Source: Liolophura sinensis (taxonomy: Eukaryota; Mollusca; Polyplacophora; Chitonida; Chitonidae). From it: a stretch of 60,000 bases of DNA. Shown here piece by piece: positions 59,112 through 60,000 of the stretch (position 1 is the first letter of the stretch; each line of letters begins with the position of its first letter). The translations under genes and the position numbers were made by a program. Under the pieces are notes generated by a model. That model did not search any database, was not told where the DNA came from, and was given only the letters and a program-made list of their open reading frames with translations. The DNA lies in NCBI RefSeq assembly GCF_032854445.1, contig NC_088296.1, positions 24,437,604 through 24,497,603 of the forward strand, given 5' to 3'.

Positions 59112-59834
59112 TTAGTTTAGAATATGTGCTTCATTTACAAATTTGTGATGGAAAGGAAAATTGCTTCTTTTCCAAGTGCATGTTCTGGCTGACTTTTTGT
59201 TGATCTGTGTTATTTTTTTTTGTTATAAATGTCTTTCTAAGTACTGCTGTCAAACACCAATCAAATAATACATTATCTTTGAAATGAAGTGTTTTTGATT
59301 GTGCATGCATAGTTTTTGGTGCAACTGTTGGTATTAGAGAGTTTGCCGTATATATATATTTTTGGGGGGCTGTTTTCTTGGTTTCAGGCAAAAATTTTTC
59401 TGCATTTATTAGAATGGTACCATACATGGTAACTAGTTTATTGACCACCATAGTCATGATAAGGGAGCACAGCTGACAGTCTAACCTCCAACATGGTTGA
59501 AAGACTTGTTCAGCTTTAAAACACAGTTACAAGTATGATGTCAGTCACATTTAAAACCTCTTGAAACTACAATGTGTCCTGATTAGGGTGTTTTGTGTTT
59601 GTGGTGTCACAGAATTTGCCTGGAGTCATCCAAGTTACTTAGTTTTATGATACATTTTTTTGAGTGTTTATATTGTATGTAGTGTCCATGACGGTCACGT
59701 TTGAAGATTTCACCCAGTTTTGCTTAACATGAATGGCTTAGAAACATCATCCTGCTTGTCAAAAACAGCTAGTTTACCTTTATACAAACTGTCATCTGTA
59801 CTTTGAGATGGCCACAGCATTTCATGTTAAGTGA

Positions 59835-59840
59835 AATAAA
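59835..59840 (+). terminator. Polyadenylation signal AATAAA for the BNIP2-like locus
   Basis: AATAAA about 725 nt after the last stop, followed by 'ttttattgttctt'. It is the best candidate for the 3' end of the transcript; nothing coding lies between. Confidence 0.45.
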
Positions 59841-60000
59841 TTTTATTGTTCTTAGTATTTTTTACTGTATTTACATGTAAATAGTATATTTAATTGGAAT
59901 GTTAAAGTTTTATGGGTACTTTGTGTCACATTGGAAAAGTATATCAGATGATGTTGATGTGGGTAAACAACAAGACCTTAGGGTTAAGAAATTATTTCAC

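Noticed and set aside
1-60000. CRISPR arrays, bacterial operons or plasmid origins
   Set aside because: Tandem repeats here lack unique equal-length spacers, and the gene structure is intron-containing and animal-like.

Overview
The window looks like nuclear DNA from a marine lophotrochozoan animal, most likely a mollusc; a brachiopod cannot be excluded. The grounds are intron-rich coding remnants with GT-AG splice sites, low GC, many tRNA-derived SINEs whose 3' part matches my memory of the mollusc/brachiopod V-domain type, a second short repeat family with the 'agtgagtgcttggggttt' head that I associate with molluscs, a broken non-LTR retrotransposon, and much minisatellite DNA. No bacterial operons, CRISPR arrays or free-standing tRNA/rRNA genes are visible.

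Region by region. (1) 1-16.3 kb: minus-strand ankyrin-repeat gene or gene cluster, built from about four tandem 4-kb units. Each unit carries two 99-nt phase-0 exons that encode exactly one ankyrin repeat, plus a shared segment here called X. Five exons are intact, four are broken, and a diverged 55-nt half-repeat exon lies at 16.23 kb. (2) 16.7-28.5 kb: a tandem duplication whose two copies hold a 31-bp minisatellite and a 167-170-bp palindromic satellite. Both arrays are longer in the second copy, and a SINE with a 12-bp target-site duplication sits only in the first. (3) 28.5-36.5 kb: repeat-rich spacer with a (CA)n tract, a decayed LINE (31.1-33.6 kb), an (AT)n tract, SINEs and a possible SRCR-like remnant. 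(4) 36.56-44.4 kb: a second duplication. One copy carries a roughly 45-unit array of a 102-bp minisatellite; the other has a single diverged unit at the matching place. (5) 46.46-46.96 kb: a compact two-exon gene that I predict encodes a 132-aa secreted acidic protein of unknown family. (6) 47.5-51.9 kb: a possible solo LTR, an inverted copy of segment X with a 99-codon open frame, and an unassigned small ORF. (7) 51.87-52.86 kb: a 38-bp minisatellite split by a SINE-like insertion. (8) 53.1-59.9 kb: six consecutive exons of a BNIP2/caytaxin/prune2-type (BCH / CRAL-TRIO-like) gene on the plus strand. Splice sites and phases are preserved, but the frame has three in-frame TGA codons and a one-base frameshift, so as read it is an intron-bearing pseudogene, unless transcripts are recoded.

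The best leads are the interrupted BNIP2-like locus, the ankyrin module array, the new small secreted-protein gene, and the paired loci that preserve 'before' and 'after' states for SINE insertion and minisatellite expansion. All family calls are from pattern recognition by eye; no database search was possible.
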